The notes: generated from the sequence alone by a model not told the origin. A stretch of 64,000 bases of DNA from Proteles cristata cristata (GCA_017311185.1 JAESUZ010005179.1:248001-312000), one strand, 5' to 3'. Positions 11,445-23,429 are shown, numbered from the stretch's first letter. Program-made: numbers and translations.

Positions 11445-12870
11445 CCACCCTGATATTTTTAGCAATTTACATGTATCTGGAATGTATTTCTGCATCACAT
11501 CCCTCGAGGAAAAGTGCCAGTGGCACAGATGACCAGTGCCAACGAGTCGAAATTTGAGAAGCCCGTTCTCTAGCCGATCTAGTACTTCTGTATAAATCTG
11601 CAAAAGCTGTGCCTTCCTCAGAACATTTTACAGTTAGAAAAATGTATAATAAACAAGCACACCCTCAACACACTCACACTTGTGCACATGCATGGCGGTG
11701 TGCCGCGGCTCTGGTTGTGGAGACCGAGGACAGCCTCACGCAGACCAAACTGGCTCCATTTCTCCTGTTTCAAATGCCAAATGCTGCACATGTCAAACAG
11801 ACACTCAGATCTGCATGCGGTGCAAGCTATTACTCTTCAGCATTAATTATACTTGGCAACAGATTCGGTTTGCAATATCATGAGAGAAGAACGAGTCTGA
11901 GTACTGTGAGTATCAATCATCAATCACTGGAGAAAATACTATGTGCAGAGTCAAGTGGGGCAGATTCAAGCGCCGTAGCATGAACACACCTCTGTAGGAG
12001 CGGTGAGAGGCTCGACTCTATCAGCAATCTTCAGACGGTCTATCTAAGGAGCTCCATGCGGTAATCTCTTCTACCCTATGGAATGCTTTTGCCTATATTA
12101 TATTATGGATAAATAGAATACGGGTTAATAATCATAGAATGATTCATGGATTGGTTATTTTAACTTAGCAGTTTACTGTTTTAGGGTATTTTTATAAGAT
12201 AAAGCATATTTGGTGGAGTTACAGATTAAAAAAAAAATTCAAGCTTAATCCCAAAGGAGTCAATTTTTTTTTCATGATTCAATCTTCTAATTTATGAAAG
12301 GAACAAAATACGTGTCTTTAATCTGTGGTACTGTGTACTCTGTGCTTCCTAGATGAGTGGCATTCATATGCCACATCAATGATTAAAATAGTAAGCACTA
12401 TTGATATCCATAAAGGTGATCTTTTCCTGATGGGATGTTTCCAGTGATGGGAGAGTGCCACCTACTGTTCAATGTGGATTTTGACACAGCCAGGCCACAC
12501 AGCCAGTTTGCATTGTCATAATTTTTCAGAGGCCCTTAATGATCAAAATATGAATTATTACTTTTTGAAGAAAATGGTTTATCACTATATGCTCTGGAAA
12601 TTGGGTTTTCCGAAAGTTACTTCTTCTCTATAGCTACAAAAAAAATTAGTACTGCAACAATTTTTTTATCTTAAACACCTCGGCCCCAATTGCAGTTGAC
12701 TAGCAAGAGCAAAAGCTCCCAGCCACACCAGTTCAAGTCTGGGCCCTGCCTCACATATTTTTAAACCTGAAACTGTTTCCTCTTATGAAAAGAACTTAAT
12801 ACACAGGAGACATTCAATGTTAACTATTAAGAAAAACAGGTTTCCCGCTCAGAGTTATAAGTTGACTGCT
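11445..12870. other. Single-copy-looking intronic block
   Basis: Not recognisably repeat-derived and of mixed composition. An open frame of 124 codons spans 11609-11983 with no family similarity and no splice-site support, so it is not called as a gene. The piece 12683-12770 contains a tRNA-B-box-like gttcaagtctggg and may be a decayed SINE. Confidence 0.4.
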
Positions 12871-12885
12871 TTCTTTTGGTTTTTC

Positions 12886-13118
12886 TTTTTTCTTTTTTTT
12901 TTTAATATTTTTATTTATTTCTAGGAGAGAGAGAGAGAGAGAGACAGCGTGAGCAGGGGAGGGTCAGAGAGAGAGGGAGACACAGACTCTGAAAGAGGCT
13001 CCAGGCTCCGAGCTGGCAGTCAGCACAGAGCCTGACGCGGGGCTCGAACCCACGAACCACGAGATCATGACCTAAGCGAAAGTCGGACGCTTAACCGACT
13101 AAGCCACCCAGGCGCTCC
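12886..13118 (-). repeat. SINE, 'ctagaaata' subfamily, reverse
   Basis: Full-length reverse copy. A perfect 15-bp duplication ttcttttggtttttc is at 12871-12885 and 13119-13133. Confidence 0.95.
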
Positions 13119-13175
13119 TTCTTTTGGTTTTTCATATATCCTTCAATCCTCAGGGCTTTAAGAAATGTTTTATTA

Positions 13176-13387
13176 GGGGCGACTGGGTGGCTCAGTCAGC
13201 TAAGTGTCCAACTTGGGCTCAGGTTATAATCTCGCAGTCCATTAGCAGGAGCCCCATGCTGGGCTCTGTGCTGGCAGCTGGGAGCCTGGAGCCTGCTTCA
13301 GATTCTGGGTCTCCCTCCTTCTCTGCCTCTCCCCCACTCATGCTACGTCTTTCTCGCAAAAATAAATAAACATTAAAAATTCTTTTA
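13176..13387 (+). repeat. SINE (SINEC_Fc-like)
   Basis: Sense copy with ctggcagctgggagcc and a tcgcaaaaataaataaac tail. The duplication aagaaatgttttatta / aaagaatgttttatta is at 13160-13175 and 13387-13402. Confidence 0.92.
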
Positions 13388-13484
13388 AAGAATGTTTTAT
13401 TAAAAAGGAGTCTTGTGCCATGTCAACAATTTCATTCCTCTCTAATCACTTGAATAAAAAAGGACCTAATCTGAGTTCTTTTTT

Positions 13485-13695
13485 TTTTAATGTTTTATTT
13501 ATTTCTAGGAGAGAGAGAGAGAGAGAGCGTGAGCAGGGGAGGGTCAGAGAGAGAGGGAGTCACAGACTGAAACAGGCTCCAGGCTCTGAGCCGGCAGTCA
13601 GCACAGAGCCAACGCAGGGCTCGAACCCACAAACTGCAAGATCATGACCTAAGTGAAAGTCAGACCCCCAGCTGACTAAGCCACCCAGGCGCCCC
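13485..13695 (-). repeat. SINE, 'ctagaaata' subfamily, reverse
   Basis: Reverse copy ending gccacccaggcgcccc. The duplication atctgagttctttttt is at 13469-13484 and 13696-13711. Confidence 0.94.
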
Positions 13696-13974
13696 ATCTG
13701 AGTTCTTTTTTGATCCTTCTCCAAACTAGCTCCAAGTACATTTAAAGTTTTTTTTTTTTTTTTTTAGCTACTAAGAACTAAATGATCAGGTTCAAACAGC
13801 CACTGTATGGAAGACAAGTAACATTCAGTGAATTCTCTTCACTTGCTTTCTCACATCTAATAAATTACATAACAGTTTTAAACAATTAAAAAACGATTTT
13901 TTAAATCTTGTTAAATTATTTCAAGAATATCTTCCTCGTGACATTTTTAAAAAAAGGTTTAATCTGGGATGTAT

Positions 13975-14510
13975 GTGTATCTTTCTTTTTATATTAGGTT
14001 CAGGTGTATGACTTAGTGATTTGACAAGCTTATATATTATGTCATGTTCACAAGTATAGCTTCCATCTATACCATCTGTATATTGCTACTACAGTCTCAT
14101 TGACTGTGTTCCTTATGCTCTGCTTTTCATTCCCGTGACTTATTCCATAACTGGAGGCCTGTATCTCTCACTCCCCTTCACCCATTTTGCCCACCTCCTC
14201 CTCCCCTCCTCTCTGGCAACTAGTCTATCCTCTGTATTTATAGTTCTGATTCCACTTTTTGTTTCTTTTTTTTTTTTTTTTAGCTTCCCTTTATGAGAGA
14301 AATCATATGGTATCTGTCTTTCTGGGTCTGACTTATTTCACTTAGCATAATATCCTGTAGGTCCATCCACGTTGTTGCAAATGGCACGATCTCGTCCTTT
14401 TTTGTGGCTGACAGTGCACTGTGTATACCACACTTTCCTTATCCATTCATCTATTAATGAACACTTAGTTTGCTTCCATATGTTGGTATTTTTTAACCCT
14501 TAGATTGCAT
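13975..14510 (-). mobile_element. Old L1 3' end, reverse
   Basis: Antisense L1 3' end: gtatgacttagtgatttgac, then gacttatttcacttagcata, then gtccatccacgttgttgcaa. Heavily mutated. Confidence 0.8.
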
Positions 14511-15162
14511 CCAATTTCATTAATTTAGCCTTGCAAGGTCTCCAAAACGAAGTCTCTTTTGAGCCTGAACCTATCTTTGAGATTAGAGATTTATAATTTG
14601 GATAAGAGGTTGGCTCTAATACAGAACAGCCCCATGACAGCTCAATGTATTGATTAGGATGGTGGTCTTTTAAGAAAATCGTTTCTCAGGGCCTCCAAGT
14701 CCCAGGTCTTGGAATGGTAAGGAGCATAAGAAATAAACTCTGGTCTCCAGGAGCTCACTCTCTTCAGCACATTACCGAGTCCTCACTCAGCCAGAAGGCA
14801 GGTTACGGAAGCGAATTCCCAGTGTGTGTCTTTGAAACTAGCTGGATTCCATTCTCCCCCAGCACTACCTTCCCAGGAGACCAGGGCCTTCCGGAAGGGG
14901 CAGAGGGGACGGCGGAAGCAGCAGGAGGGACAGGCAGACACACAGATGTCACTACCTCTTGCTCACTCTTGGCCTTGATTCTCTCTTTTCTCTGCTGGAG
15001 TTTGGATGTGTCTGTCTGACTCTCACTCCTGGATTTCCTTCTCTCCCTCTCACTCCCCTCTGGATAGCTTTCTTTCCTGAACAAACAAGAGGAGCTTTAA
15101 GAAAATAGAGAAAGCAAAGGAAAATGAGACTGTAAAAGAGAATCATAATACAGAGCCTAAGT
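14511..15162. other. Intronic sequence, no gene recognised
   Basis: Overlapping short frames at 14714-15146 on both strands, with no similarity I recognise and no clear donor/acceptor pair. Confidence 0.4.
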
Positions 15163-15361
15163 GGGGCACCTGGGTGGCTCAGTCAGTTGAGTGTCCAGCT
15201 TCGGTTTGGATCATAATCTCGTGGTTTGTGAGTTTGAGCCCCGCATTGGGCTCTGTGTTGACAGCCCAGAGCCTAGAGCTGCGTCAGATCTGTGTCCCTC
15301 TCTCTGCCTCGTCCTCTCTCACGCTCTCTCAAAAATAAATAAACATCAAAAAAAAAAAAAA
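15163..15361 (+). repeat. SINE (SINEC_Fc-like)
   Basis: Sense copy ggggcacctgggtggctcag, ending aaaaataaataaacatc plus an A tail. It is diverged in the head and no clean duplication was identified. Confidence 0.9.
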
Positions 15362-15442
15362 GTGGGTACTGACTAATGTATTAACTAAATGAAGCTTTTA
15401 AATTATTTTTTTGCCTTTCTTCAAAATCTTTATTTTCAGAAA

Positions 15443-15604
15443 CCTGCTTTATTTTTTTAATAGTCTATTGTCAAGTTGGTTTCCATATAACCACCAGGGC
15501 TCATCCCCACAAGTGCCTCCTCCATGCCCATCCTCCGCCTTTCCCCTCCCCCAACCCCTCAGCCCTCGGTTTGTTCTCGCATTCAAGAGTATCTCGTGGT
15601 TTGC
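15443..15604 (-). mobile_element. L1 3'UTR fragment, reverse
   Basis: Antisense L1 3'UTR: tagtctattgtcaagttggt, agggctcatccccacaagtg, cattcaagagtatctcgtgg. It abuts a reverse SINE. Confidence 0.82.
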
Positions 15605-15617
15605 CACCTTTAAATTA

Positions 15618-15815
15618 TTTTTAATGTTTATTTTTGAGAGCGAGAGCCAGAGCACAAGCAGAGGAGGGGCAGAGAGAGAGGGAGACACAGAATCCGAAGC
15701 GGCTCCAGGCTCCGAGGGGTCGGCACAGAGCCCGACGCGGGGCTCGAACTCACAAACCGTGAGGAAATGACCTGGGCTGAAGTCGATGCTTCACTCGCTG
15801 AGACACCAGGGGCCT
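15618..15815 (-). repeat. SINE (SINEC_Fc-like), reverse
   Basis: Reverse copy from ttaatgtttatttttgag to gagacaccaggggcctc. The tRNA-like head is mutated (box A region cactcgctgagacacc). Confidence 0.88.
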
Positions 15816-15839
15816 CTAAGTTAAGCTTTTAACTCCTTC

Positions 15840-16500
15840 TCCCCACTTAGGAATCAGCCCTAGCTCCGCAGAGGCCGCCGCCAGACACAGCGGAGACACT
15901 GCGTCCGCGCGGGAGCACCGCCGGCCAGGAGCGCGCGCGCCGCCGAGGGCTTCCCCGCCCCGCGGCCCCACCTCTGCCGCCCGCGGGTGCCACCGGGTCG
16001 GCGGCTCGCACCCGCCTCGTTTTCACCGGAGCCTACAGTGCGAGCTACAATTCCCATTAGGGCCAGCGCGCACACGTCCTCCACAAATGAAAGAAAGTTC
16101 CCAGCAGCAACGGGCCCCCTCGGTGTGGGCAATGCACTAATGGTTTACGCTTTTTTTTTTTTTTAAGGCTGGCTGCCGGTCACAGGTTAGAGTTCACAGC
16201 CGACCAGCGAGTCATAACCTCAGTTTCGGAAATACTGGTCTTTGGAAACTCCGGCCTTGCAGCTCCAAGGCTCGGGGAGTCCGGGGGCACAGGGCCCGGG
16301 TCCCCCGTCCAGCCCCAGGCCGCGCGCCAGCCACACGTCTGCCGCCGCCCGCCGGGCCGGGCCGGGGCCGCTCCCTCCGCCTGGCCGGCGGCTCCCGCAG
16401 CTCCACCCCGTGCAGGCCTCTGCTCTCAGGCTGGAGACTCTGCGAGGCCCCCTCGACGATCCAAGTCGGGAACAACCCGCTTCCGCGCCCTCCACTCTCT
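15840..16500. promoter_or_regulatory. Isolated CpG island in NME7 intron 1
   Basis: Two CpG-dense blocks (about 15865-16080 and 16255-16495) stand out from the AT-rich surroundings. A ZNF143/THAP11-like site, gctacaattcccattaggg, lies at 16044-16062 on the + strand. Overlapping open frames on both strands here follow from high GC content and show no protein family. The block is about 14.5 kb inside the inferred NME7 intron 1. It could be an alternative or independent promoter, or a GC-rich retrocopy. No transcript structure can be read directly. Confidence 0.55.
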
Positions 16501-16504
16501 GATC

Positions 16505-16682
16505 CTGTAACTGGTTTCAGGTTTTCATAGCAGTTATCAATACCTAACACGTCATTATACGTTTGTTTTTCTTGTCCGTAAGGGCAGGACTTTGTCATTC
16601 ATTGCTAGATGCTGGGTGCCTAGGACAGGGTCTGGTGCCTAACAGGGATTTAAAAGTAACTGGTGAATGAATGAATGAGCCG
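16505..16682 (+). repeat. L2 LINE 3' end
   Basis: L2 3' landmarks gtaagggcaggactttgtca, tgcctaggacagggtctggt and aactggtgaatgaatgaatg. Confidence 0.8.
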
Positions 16683-16689
16683 AGAGTTC

Positions 16690-17534
16690 TCTTTCGGAAC
16701 AAAAGAGTCTATGGTTTTTGACTTGGAATTCTAGACCTTCTCTGGTGGTAAAAAAAAAAAAAAAAAAATCCTTGCTCAAAACTGGTTCCCCTGGTCTCTA
16801 CCACGCACAGCTAGCTGGGAAGTTCAGTGGAAAGTGAACTTCCTTTCTTTGCAACTATATTAACTATATTTTCAGACTTGTATTCTTCTTCCTCCGGCAT
16901 CTGTGCCCCTCTGCTCCCTACTCATATTTGTCTCTCTTCTCCACACGTACGACAGCTGTCACTAAAGGACACTATGAGTTAGTTAAGAATCTTCAGTGCC
17001 TAAAAATATAGGAAAATGTTTTGTAAACGTCAGGCACCATCATTAGTAAAACTGCAGTCAATTGTACAGAGCTTTCGCCAGGTGTGAAGCGAGGAAAGAG
17101 CAGTGGGAGAGGAAAGGGAACAGGGGTACCTGAAGTGGCTAATTTAGACACAGGGCACAAGGAAACACTCTCGGAAGAGGTTCCTGCAAGCACAGGGACG
17201 CATGGAAAAGCATTCAGGGCAAACTGAATAGCACATGTAGCTGAAGTGCCTGTAAATGTGAAATTAAAAAAAAAAAAAGATGTAAACTTTAAAAACTGGA
17301 TGTCACAAAAGAACACATCAGAAAGAATTGTCTTAAAAAGTGTATTAGTAAGAACACCTCAGGTGTTCCTAATGGTCCCAAATGTTTATGTGCCCAGTCA
17401 CAACTCGCCCCATGGAAACTACTGGGTCAATAAGCAAAAGGTTTAAAAGAAAGGAAAACATCGTTTGTTAAGCACGTGATCGTGCAGGGTGTGAGAGTGA
17501 CGCCGTTTCCTACTCTGTTTGAAAACGCTTTCTT
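16690..17534. other. Intronic sequence, no gene recognised
   Basis: Apart from A-rich tracts at about 16750 and 17265, no repeat or exon was recognised. Frames at 16993-17446 overlap on both strands. Confidence 0.4.
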
Positions 17535-17761
17535 GGGGCACCTGAGTGGCTTAGTCGGTTAAGCGTCCTGCTTCTGCTCAGGTCATGATCTCGCGGTTCG
17601 TGGGTTCGAGCCCCGCGTCGGGCTCTGTGCTGACTGCCAGCTCAGAGCCTGGAGCCTGTTTCAGTCTGTGACTCCCTCTCTCTCTGACCCTCCCCTGCTC
17701 ACGCGCTCTCTCTCTCTCTCCTAGAAATAAATTTTAAAAAAACATTAAAAATTAAAAAAAA
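17535..17761 (+). repeat. SINE, 'ctagaaata' subfamily
   Basis: Sense copy with ggcttagtcggttaagcg, gactgccagctcagagcc and tcctagaaataaatt. The duplication aaaacgctttct is at 17522-17533 and 17762-17773. Confidence 0.94.
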
Positions 17762-18009
17762 AAAACGCTTTCTGGTAAGTTTGAGAAATCAGTATTGATC
17801 TTAGTATGCATAAGCTTAACTTTAAATTTAGATACATTCAGAAGTTAAAACCTGAAACTCAGTGAATAAAAAAAAAAAACCCACAGAGAATGCTGTAAAG
17901 TTAACTCATTTTGTTTTTAATTAACACTCCTACACAGTGATGAGTCACTCTTCTCTGTTCTCATATTCAGTAAGTCTCTATTTAGTATCTGTCAGTAACA
18001 ACAGCAGCA

Positions 18010-18190
18010 CCAGCAATAATGGCAGCTAACATTCTTGGGATGCTTCTGATATATAAAGCATTAGGCTAAGAATTTTATCCAATTCAATTATAACACTATT
18101 TAATAGCAGACATTGTTACCACTTACTAGGAGGGCTAGTATTATTACCACATAGCTCAACCTATGTGTATATTGAGAAACAAGAGAAAAT
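18010..18190 (+). repeat. MIR SINE
   Basis: MIR landmarks: aatggcagctaacattcttg, agcattaggctaagaatttt, aattcaattataacactatt. Confidence 0.7.
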
Positions 18191-18194
18191 CTTA

Positions 18195-18804
18195 AAGACA
18201 TTATTAGATTTTTCAATGAAAATGCTGGAGGAAAAAGCGATTATATTTTAGGATCCATTCTCCCTTTGTATATAAATTTTAAAGCTGTTTAATTATGAAA
18301 AACATTCAGATACTTGAGACATACAAATACTCAATTTTAGGAGAGATGTGCACATACAATAAATTGTAAAGAGCAAGGTGATTTAACGTAATGACAGACT
18401 TGTACTTGCCACTAAATGGAGGGGTTTTCAGTTTTTCCAAAGCCAGATTTCTAGGCCTGTGTAGCAAGAAAAGATTAGGCCGGAATGGGCTCACTGGACT
18501 TTCATAATCAAATTACTGAATAATAAAATCTCAACTACCACAGATAAAAGCAAATGTTCCCATCGAATCTATTTAAGCTGAGCAGAAATTCATGAACCTC
18601 AGACCTAATACTCACTAAACACGTATCACACACATCTCGCTATCCCGCCCTCGAAAGCATAGGAGTTACTGACACCAGCCTCCAGTAGAACTACCATCTC
18701 CCATCTTCCCCTCCTTCTACCCAGACCCCTTATTGTTTCCGTCAGGAAAAGGAATCTACAACAGAAACTGACAAAAAATTTAATATATAAAAGCAGTTTT
18801 TAGA
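18195..18804. other. Intronic sequence, no gene recognised
   Basis: Nothing identifiable on either strand. Confidence 0.35.
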
Positions 18805-18886
18805 AACACTTATTTTTTATTTTTTGAGAGAGAGGCAGAAGGAGAAGAGTCAGATGCTTAACCGACTAAGCCACCCAGGTGCCTCA
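18805..18886 (-). repeat. Truncated SINE, reverse
   Basis: Only about 80 bp remains: a poly-T/gagagagaggcag part joined directly to the head cgactaagccacccaggtgc. The middle of the element is deleted. Confidence 0.8.
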
Positions 18887-19039
18887 AAAGTAAATATTTT
18901 AAGTAGCACAAAATTAGACAATAACACCCCTAACCTCAACTATTTACTTCTGAAACTTATCTTAAAATTTTAATCTCCTTCCATTTCCCCCAACTATCTT
19001 CTCATTAGACAGCATTCTGGTTAATGAGAAAATAACACA

Positions 19040-19232
19040 TTTCATATGTATAGGACATTACAGTTTATAAATTACTTTCATATTCATTTGATCCTCACAA
19101 AAATGCTTCAGGCTATTCTGAACAGAAATTATCATTCTGATTTTATGAAGTGCACCTTTCCAGTTGCCTGGAAAGGTTACAAGCCACACAGTAAGTACAT
19201 GCTGAGGCCAAGACTGCAGCAGGACTGAAAAC
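19040..19232 (+). repeat. MIR SINE
   Basis: MIR landmarks: acattacagtttataaatta, catttgatcctcacaaaaat, ggttacaagccacacagtaa. Confidence 0.7.
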
Positions 19233-19481
19233 TATAGGCATCGAGCGCTGCACCAGATCCCGTGGGCTACAAAAAGCTGCCTCCTCAGAACAGGTAACGA
19301 GAGAGGGCTGCATAATCCACCCGTGAGTACTAGAAAGGGTTACCTCTATCTTCTTCCGTATATGCCGGTAATAAATTTTGAATTCTAACAGTTTATGAAT
19401 AATGCCAAATAATTACAGAAAAAATATTTCAGGTAATTATTAACAGTTCTTCCTTCTTATCTATAGAACATACTGTAATTT

Positions 19482-20320
19482 TTAAAGGTTTTTTGTACCA
19501 AATTTTTATTTATATTCTAGTTAGTTAACATAAAGCGTAATATTGGTTTCAGCAGCAGAATTTAGTGGTTCACCTACATACAACACCCAGTGCTCATCAC
19601 AAGTACCCTCCCTAATACCCGTCACCCATTTAGTGCATGGCCCACCCACCTTCTTCCATCAACATTCAGTTTGTTCTCTATAGTTAAGTTATAATTTGCC
19701 TCCCTTTCTATCTATCCCTTATGTTCATCTGTTTTGTTTTTTAAATTCCACAGATAAGTAAAATCTTATGAAGTTTATATTTCTCTGACTTATTTCACAT
19801 AGCACAATACACTCTAGCCCCATCCATGTCATTGCAAATGGCAAATTTTCATTATTTTTGATGGCTGAGTAATATTCCTGTGTGTGTGTGTGTGTGTGTG
19901 TGTGTATTCCTTTGTGTGTACACACACACACATCTTCTTTATCCAGTCATCAGCCAATGGACATTTGAGCTCTTTCCGTAATTTGGCTCTTGTTGATAAT
20001 GCTGCTATAAACATCAGGGTGCATGTGCCCCTTTGAATCAGTATGTTTATATTCTTGGGGTAAATACCTAGTAATACAATTAATTAATTAATAGGGTAGT
20101 TCTATTTTTAACTTTTTGAGGAACCACCACAGTATTTTCCTGAGTGGCTGCACCAACTTGCATTCCTACCAACAGTGTAAAGAGGGTTCCCCTTTCTTTG
20201 CACCCTCGCCAACATTTGTTGTTTCTAGTGTAGTTAATTTTAGCCATTCTGATAGGAGTGAGGTGATATCTCATCACGGTTTTGATTTGCATTTCCCTGA
20301 TGAGTGATGTTGAAGAACAA
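19482..20320 (-). mobile_element. L1 3' half of a twin-primed insertion
   Basis: Antisense carnivore L1 3'UTR and the end of ORF2: acccagtgctcatcacaagt, then tgtcattgcaaatggcaaat, then the ORF2 segment before gggcacatgcaccc on the other strand. It contains a (TG)n/(AC)n tract at about 19877-19932. It meets an inverted L1 segment at about 20320; the pair is flanked by agaacatactgtaattt (19465-19481) and agaacatactatgattt (21130-21146). Confidence 0.88.
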
Positions 20321-21129
20321 ATATTGTTAAAATGTCAACTCTACTCAAAGCAATCTATACATTTAATGCAATCCCTGTCAAAATACCACTAGCATTTTTC
20401 ACAAAGTTAGAACAAACAACCTTTAAATTTGTATGGAACCAAAAAGACCTCAAATAGCCAAAGCATCTTGAAAAAGGAAAGCAAAGCTGCACTTCAAGCT
20501 ATAATACAAAGCTGTAGTCATCAAGACAGTATGTAACCGGCACAAAAACAGACACAGAGATCAATGGAACAGAAAACTCAGAAATGGACCCACGACTATA
20601 TGGTCAAGTAATGGTCAACAAAACAGACAAGAATATCCTGTGGAAAAAGTCACAAACGGTGTTGGGAAAGCTGGACAGTGACATGCAAAAGAAGGAAACT
20701 GGACCACTTTCTTACAGCATACACAAAAATAAACGCAATATGGATGAAAGACCTAAATGTGAGATAGGAAACCATCAAAATCCCAGAGAAGAAGACAGAC
20801 AGAAACCTCTCTGACCTCGGCCAAAGCAACTTCTTACTAGACACATCACTCGAGGCAAGGGAAACAAAAGCAAAAATGAACTATTGGGACCTCATCAAGA
20901 TAAAAGCTCCTTCTGCACAGCGAAGGAAACAATCAACAAAACTAAAAGGCAGCCTACAGAATGAGAGAAGATATTTGCCAGTGACATATCCCATAAAGGG
21001 TATCTAATACATAAAGAACTTATCCAATTCAACACCCAATATATAAATAATCCACTTAAGAAATGGGCAGAAGACATGAATAGACATTTTTCCAAAGAAG
21101 ACATATGGATGGTTAGCGGACGGATGAAA
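20321..21129 (+). mobile_element. L1 5' half, inverted (twin priming)
   Basis: Sense L1 ORF2: atgtcaactctactcaaagc, aatttgtatggaaccaaaaa, aaaagctccttctgcacagc, cagaagacatgaatagacat. This segment ends just upstream, in ORF2 order, of where the antisense half begins. That makes one L1 copied in two opposite pieces. Stops and frameshifts make it inactive. Confidence 0.88.
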
Positions 21130-21149
21130 AGAACATACTATGATTTATA

Positions 21150-21620
21150 ATCTTAACATAGTATTAGGTAAGAAAGGTGAAATTTTTACTAAAAGTTCAA
21201 ATCCATTGTTAGATGAATGTATGTAAGAAATGTGTAACAATACCAGGTCAGGGCTTAGAAGAAACAGGCACTGGCGCACTGCTAGCAGAGGACAAATAGC
21301 AAAACTTTCTGGAGTTGATCTGGCAACGCATATCAAAAAGCCTTAGAAATGCACACATCCTCTCACCCAGTTATTCCATTTCTAATTTATTCTAAGGAAA
21401 TAATTGTGGGTGTATATAAACCTATGCCTATAAAAATATATTAATTATGGTGTTAAAAGACAAAATAAATGGCTTGGTTATATCAGTGTAAATGAAAGAA
21501 TAAAATGGAGCTCCTAAAATTGGATCTGGGAAACTGCATAAGACAGATTAAGTGGGGAAAAAAACAGATTTGTAAACCATACATATAGTAGGATCACATT
21601 TTAAAAAATAAACACATACG
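21150..21620 (+). repeat. Probable old L1-derived sequence
   Basis: The phrases agaaatgcacacatcctctc, cagttattccatttctaatt and atataaacctatgcctata resemble an ancient L1 3' region. Assignment is by feel only. Confidence 0.45.
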
Positions 21621-22650
21621 TGTATGTATATGTATACTGTATGTGGTTGTGACTGGGATATTATACTAAAATATTATTAGTGACTGTATAGAGTCAGTGA
21701 TAATACAGATGAATTTAATTATATTGTTTCTACATATTTTCACATCTCCAAAAATGACTGTCCAGTATAAGTTAAATATTTGACATATACACAAGTTAAA
21801 CATACATATGTATCTTATATATATTTATATTACATATATAATACATTATAAATGTATCACATAATGATATATTTTAGACATAAGTACAATGCATATAGCA
21901 TATGTAACTTGTATCAGAACTACAGAAAACAGGATGAAATTTAAATTTACATATATCAGAGAACTCTGGAGCCATTATACACACCTATGGAAATAGATCT
22001 TAAAGAATAAAGGGCTACAAAGAAGGCACAGTACATAAAATGAGTCAGGAGAGATAACAATAGCAACTTAATTAGACACAGTGCTTAGTATCAGAAAATA
22101 AACTTGAATTGAGCAGTGCATTTTAATAGCTACAATTTCTCACATCTAATAAATAGAAAGTCTTAAAATATCAACTGCTTTTGGAAGCGGCTTAAACAGA
22201 TTCTGCAGGAAAGTGGATAGAGGCTAATAGAAGTGTTGGAGAGATTTCTGGAGACCGAGCTGCTTCAATCTTGGGCGAGAGCACCAGCCAGAAAGCCAGG
22301 TGAAATCCCAGCAGCAAACACCACATCCGTGGAGAAACTGATAACACCCACCTGGAATGTGCGACCCCCACACCTCAGAAAAGGTATCATGGAAACAAAA
22401 GAGTCCAGAAGAGGGCGATTACATTTTTGAAGAGCGATTACAAAGGGAGAAATCAGGAGTGTTTAATCTCCAAACGTAAGATCTGGACAGAAAAATATTT
22501 TCCAAAGTTTATAAGATCATAAATGTTACAGATAGGATGGAAATTGTCACTGAAAGACCAAACTAATCTGATTAAAGTTTTAATAAGGCAGCTCCAAGGA
22601 AAGTAAACTCTTTTGATGGAACAGGGAAAACTATGAGAGGCATTATCCCA
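21621..22650. other. AT-rich intronic sequence, no gene recognised
   Basis: Includes TA-rich low-complexity sequence at about 21780-21900. Nothing else was identified. Confidence 0.4.
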
Positions 22651-22654
22651 GCAT

Positions 22655-23395
22655 GTTTAGAGTAAAATCCAAAACCCTTCCCAAGCTGCAGGAGGCTCAG
22701 CTTTCCCTGGGCCTCTGAGGTCCCTACTCATCCCACGGTCCTCAGCTTCCCCAGACCCTGTCCCCACCTGCCCCTCGAGCCTCCAGTGGGTCTCTGCACT
22801 TGGCTTCAGTCTGCTTGGAAGGTGCTTCCCCTGGATCTCCACCTGGCCTGCTGGCTCCTTCTTTGAGATTTCAGCTTAAAAGCCACATCCCTCACGAGGA
22901 CCTTTTCTCATTTTCCCACCTGAAGCTACTTGCTCTTGGAACCAGGCACTACCACATTACTTAGTTTAATTTTCCTCATATTGCTTAGCATCAGATGAGG
23001 TGACCTATTTATTTATGTTATGGCTTCACTCATTAATTTAATATATTGTATGTCTCAACTAAGGAAAAAAAAAAGATTTTAAACGCTAAACCATCAAAGA
23101 GGACTTTCCTGACTACCCCAGCTAGGTGAGACCACTCTTTTTTAGCACACATTTTGACCTTACCTTGTAATTTTTCTTTTGTAACCCAACTTACCCTTGA
23201 AATTTATCTTCTAATGTCTGTTTTTCTCGGTAAGTTCCAAGGGGGTGTGTAAAGTAAGCTGGGGCCAAGGAATGTCTCAAATGCCAGTTAAGAAATTTGG
23301 GCCCTACTCTATAGGCACTGAGGAAGGGCTACCTCATTAATCAATGTACTGTCAGTGCCTGGCACACATAAAGCACTCAATACCTGTTTGAACTG
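22655..23395 (+). repeat. L2 LINE, sense
   Basis: L2 landmarks in order: gtaaaatccaaaacccttcc, cctctgaggtccctactcat, cagcttaaaagccacatccc, ggcactaccacattacttag. A second related piece runs to tggcacacataaagcactca at about 23375. Confidence 0.75.
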
Positions 23396-23429
23396 GTGAA
23401 TAATTAGTGACTGAGAGAGAATAGATGAA

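Noticed and set aside
16212..16598. 128-codon minus-strand frame in the intronic CpG island
   Set aside because: Overlapping open frames on both strands reflect high GC. There is no known domain and no clear splice structure.
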